From Lachnospiraceae bacterium (GTDB taxonomy: Bacteria; Bacillota; Clostridia; Lachnospirales; Lachnospiraceae): 5,805 nucleotides of DNA. Positions 3,248 through 5,805 of the stretch are shown here, piece by piece. The translations under genes were made by a program, and so were the position numbers. The notes below the pieces were generated by a model. It made no database searches. It was not told the DNA's origin and saw only the letters and a program-made list of their open reading frames with translations. The DNA is taken from contig WQST01000163.1 of the NCBI GenBank assembly GCA_009787745.1, positions 1-5,805 on the forward strand, given 5' to 3'. How positions within the stretch are numbered: position 1 is the stretch's first letter; each line of letters opens with the position of its first letter.

Positions 3248-5805
3248 ATGAATCGGATAACGAAGGCACTTAGACGTGTCATAGCAATTGTGCTAGTAAT
3301 AGCAATGAGTTTTACGTACTCTTCTCCGTCATATTCAAATGATGCCTTTTTAGCATCTGAAAATAATGAGGAAATCTTAAACGGAGCGGGCGATACCACA
3401 GAAGATGAAGGAGAACCCGACCTCGGCGGTGAGATAGTAAACAATAGCGAGCCAATCGGTTTCACGACGGCGGACGATATTATTTTACCGCTTCCGACGG
3501 CAAGCCTAATGGGTGATACTCAAAACGGTTATTATAAAGGAAGCGCCTTACTTACCTTAGCCGATGATGAGCTTCCTTCGGAACTAGGTATAACCGTATA
3601 TTACGAAATAGGCGACCAAGGGCGTGTGGCTTACACGGGGGCAGTACTTTTCGATGAAGCCGCCGATTTTAGCGTTACGGTCATTAGTGTAAATGATGAG
3701 ACCGAAACCGTATCTTCGCCGATTATGTTTACGGTAAAAACCGAATGGGCGGCATTTAACCTTAGCAATACTTCATTTTCCATAAATCAAGGCGGAACGG
3801 TGACCGTTCCTTTTGAACTTATGCATATGCCGAGCGGTATCGTAAGTGTTTCATCAAGTGATGTCACAGAGCTTCCGAATAGCGCTTTTTCCGTTGACGA
3901 CCAAGCGGGAACCATTACAATTAATGTTCCTGTTACTACTTCTTATGATTCATATACGCTCACTTTAACCGCTGACGACGGTGCTGAAAGTATCAGCCAA
4001 ACCATCACCTTGACAGTCACCGAATCTGATTACCCGATAGTGAATGCTGAGACAGTATTTGCTGTTCGTTATGATGATGTTTTAAATTATAGTTTCGCAG
4101 CAGTTTCATCCGATACTTATAACCTCTCCCTTTCATATACGATCCTGACACCACCGACCAACGGCACGGCTTCTGTTACAGACGGCGTTTTAACTTATAC
4201 TCCTGATGCATTAGCAACATCAGAGCAGATTACCGTAAGAGTAAGTAACGGCTCTAAGACGACGGACGTTACCGTTCAAGTATTGGTCTTTGAAAGTCCC
4301 GAAGTCCCTGCCCTTCCTTACGAAACAACAACCGACGAAGATATCGTCAAAACAATTGACCTTTCCGATTTTTGTGACGACCCGCGCGGACATGCGCTGA
4401 TATATGAAATTGCTTCACAACCTGCTAACGGTCAGGCGGTATTAAGCGGAAGCATCATTACTTTTACGCCTGATGAAGATTTCTTCAATGTCTTGGATGA
4501 GACCGAGGATATCATAATCAATGTTAAACATGCAGGCAATGATTTTTATACCGAAACAATTACCGTCAAAATAGCGGTCGTCCCGGTTGAAGACGCTCCC
4601 GGCGCCAACGACGACGGTCCGATTAGTGTGAATACAAACGGCTATCTTTTAATTGACGTTCTTGATAATGATGTCTCCGTAGACGGTGACGACCTTATCA
4701 TTTTCCAAATTGAAACCGCTCCGGCCAAAGCTCTTTCCTGCTACATCACAAACAATAAAATTTACTATAAACCCAATCCCCGCATGAACGGAACGGATAT
4801 ATTCACATATTCCGTCATTCATGAGGGCGGTACTTTAACCGACACCGCGGCCGTAACGATTACTATTGATGCCGTCAATGATTTGCAAAGTATTGAATTG
4901 GCTGATGATACCGTAACAATATTTGAGGACGGACAATTGATGTTCCACTTCTTCGTTCATGATATTGATTCAGATGATTTCGCCAACGACTTTTTAGTCG
5001 AATTTTCTTCTGATAACAACGATGTATTCGCCGCCGGCACAGTTTACAATTTGATTAGTGTTCAAGCCGACAGCGATTCACGTCACTATACCGTTACTTG
5101 CAATCCTGTTGCATATGCTAATACGACCGAACACGGCAGTGTCAATATCGAAGTCAAAGTTACCGATATAACCAACGATACGCTGGTTGCAACGGCTTAC
5201 CAGAATGTTATCGTAACCCCCGTTAATAACGCGCCCGTTATTAGCGATTACCCGAATGCTGATGTAGAGATTAACGAAGACGGTTCCTATACCCTTAAAT
5301 TCCGCGTAACTGACCCTGATATCACCGACCCGCTTAACAATTTCATCGTCAGTGTTGAAAGTGATGATACAGACGTTTTGACCAATGCCGGGATTGTTAA
5401 GAAAAGCAGTACCCTTATTAATTCACGGACGGTTGAATATACTTATACATTGACCCCGTTGCTTTATCGGTTTAATGAGAGCGGTTTTGACATTATTATC
5501 TCAGCGGCTGACGGAACAGGTACAGGCAGTGAAAGCACGCAAGTTACTTTTACATTAGTTGTTAAGCATGTTAATCATTTGCCGACAGCCAATAATGACT
5601 CATATCTTAACTTACTTGAAGACATTGCCGTCACCCTAAATGTCTTGGCAAACGATGTTGATTATGATCTTCATGATGATGTTGACGAGCTTCTAATCCT
5701 CAGTGCGGGAAAAAATTTCAACAGTATCAGCAAAATCGGCGAAACGGAAGCGGGCGGAACGGTTGAGATAATCGACGGCGGTAAGAATATCCGCTTCACC
5801 CCCAA
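3248..5805 (+). CDS. Giant secreted surface protein with tandem cadherin-like/Ig-like modules, N-terminal part
   Basis: The frame is open from ATG 3248 to the right edge (852 complete codons, no stop). GGGGGT (3236-3241) precedes the ATG by 6 nt. Residues 1-30 form a Sec signal peptide: MNRITKALRR, hydrophobic VIAIVLVIAM, then SFTYSSPSYS with likely cleavage near 30. An acidic linker (about 36-66) follows. Residues about 95-165 resemble a chitobiase C-terminal-like beta domain. Modules follow at roughly 168-260, 260-350, 352-450, 452-545, 546-660, 662-777 and 778 to the edge. Modules at 452 and 778 carry the VLDNDV / VLANDVD signature of the bacterial Ig-like/cadherin-like tandem class (Big_9 type), and those at 546 and 662 are clear sister copies (EDG, DxD, SR, YT.T, VN.xP). 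Acidic DxD clusters suggest calcium binding. Likely role is adhesion or cell-surface structure; the anchor and any catalytic domain lie beyond the window. Signal and modular nature are confident, binding partner unknown. Confidence 0.9.
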   Translation, partial: MNRITKALRRVIAIVLVIAMSFTYSSPSYSNDAFLASENNEEILNGAGDTTEDEGEPDLGGEIVNNSEPIGFTTADDIILPLPTASLMGDTQNGYYKGSALLTLADDELPSELGITVYYEIGDQGRVAYTGAVLFDEAADFSVTVISVNDETETVSSPIMFTVKTEWAAFNLSNTSFSINQGGTVTVPFELMHMPSGIVSVSSSDVTELPNSAFSVDDQAGTITINVPVTTSYDSYTLTLTADDGAESISQTITLTVTESDYPIVNAETVFAVRYDDVLNYSFAAVSSDTYNLSLSYTILTPPTNGTASVTDGVLTYTPDALATSEQITVRVSNGSKTTDVTVQVLVFESPEVPALPYETTTDEDIVKTIDLSDFCDDPRGHALIYEIASQPANGQAVLSGSIITFTPDEDFFNVLDETEDIIINVKHAGNDFYTETITVKIAVVPVEDAPGANDDGPISVNTNGYLLIDVLDNDVSVDGDDLIIFQIETAPAKALSCYITNNKIYYKPNPRMNGTDIFTYSVIHEGGTLTDTAAVTITIDAVNDLQSIELADDTVTIFEDGQLMFHFFVHDIDSDDFANDFLVEFSSDNNDVFAAGTVYNLISVQADSDSRHYTVTCNPVAYANTTEHGSVNIEVKVTDITNDTLVATAYQNVIVTPVNNAPVISDYPNADVEINEDGSYTLKFRVTDPDITDPLNNFIVSVESDDTDVLTNAGIVKKSSTLINSRTVEYTYTLTPLLYRFNESGFDIIISAADGTGTGSESTQVTFTLVVKHVNHLPTANNDSYLNLLEDIAVTLNVLANDVDYDLHDDVDELLILSAGKNFNSISKIGETEAGGTVEIIDGGKNIRFTP

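Noticed and set aside
3232..3465. Minus-strand open frame of 77 codons
   Set aside because: Antisense to the signal peptide and linker region of the surface protein, with no supporting start signal.

Overview
The window looks like a low-to-moderate GC Bacillota (Firmicutes), most likely a Clostridia-type anaerobe. The evidence is a TmcAL-type tRNA ligase (a family typical of Firmicutes) divergent from a short-form phosphate acetyltransferase, strong GGAGG-like ribosome binding sites, a TTG start, and a secreted multi-domain surface protein with an N-terminal Sec signal. No rRNA, tRNA, CRISPR array or transposase gene was seen. The genus cannot be named from this sequence alone.

Layout: (1) 1-546, minus strand: the N-terminal 182 codons of tmcAL, running off the left edge. 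(2) 547-918: a divergent intergenic region holding a very long imperfect inverted repeat (611-751, about 55 possible base pairs in two stacked stems) plus a crossing 9-bp complementarity (642-650 with 761-769) that gives it a pseudoknot-like topology. (3) 919-1920, plus: a complete pta of 333 codons. (4) 1921-2138: an AT-rich convergent gap where ackA would often be expected in Clostridia but is absent. (5) 2139-2827, minus: a tight two-gene unit, a GNAT-fold acetyltransferase-like protein followed 8 bp later by a 60-residue protein of unknown function. (6) 2828-3247: the divergent control region between this unit and the next gene, with direct repeats and candidate promoters. (7) 3248 to the right edge, plus: the first 852 codons of a very large secreted protein made of tandem cadherin-like/Ig-like modules. 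It has no stop in the window.

How the genes relate: TmcAL consumes acetate and ATP to acetylate the wobble cytidine of elongator tRNA-Met. Pta interconverts acetyl-CoA and acetyl phosphate, one step from acetate. Their divergent pairing around a strongly structured element is therefore a plausible, unproven functional link. The GNAT/60-aa pair and the surface protein look like accessory genes placed between pta and whatever follows. The pair has some features of a two-gene toxin-antitoxin or self-modification unit, but nothing in the sequence proves this.

The least explained items are the 611-769 structured element, the GNAT/60-aa pair, and the repeat-bearing leader of the giant surface protein. 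All promoter calls are consensus matches by eye and are weak.
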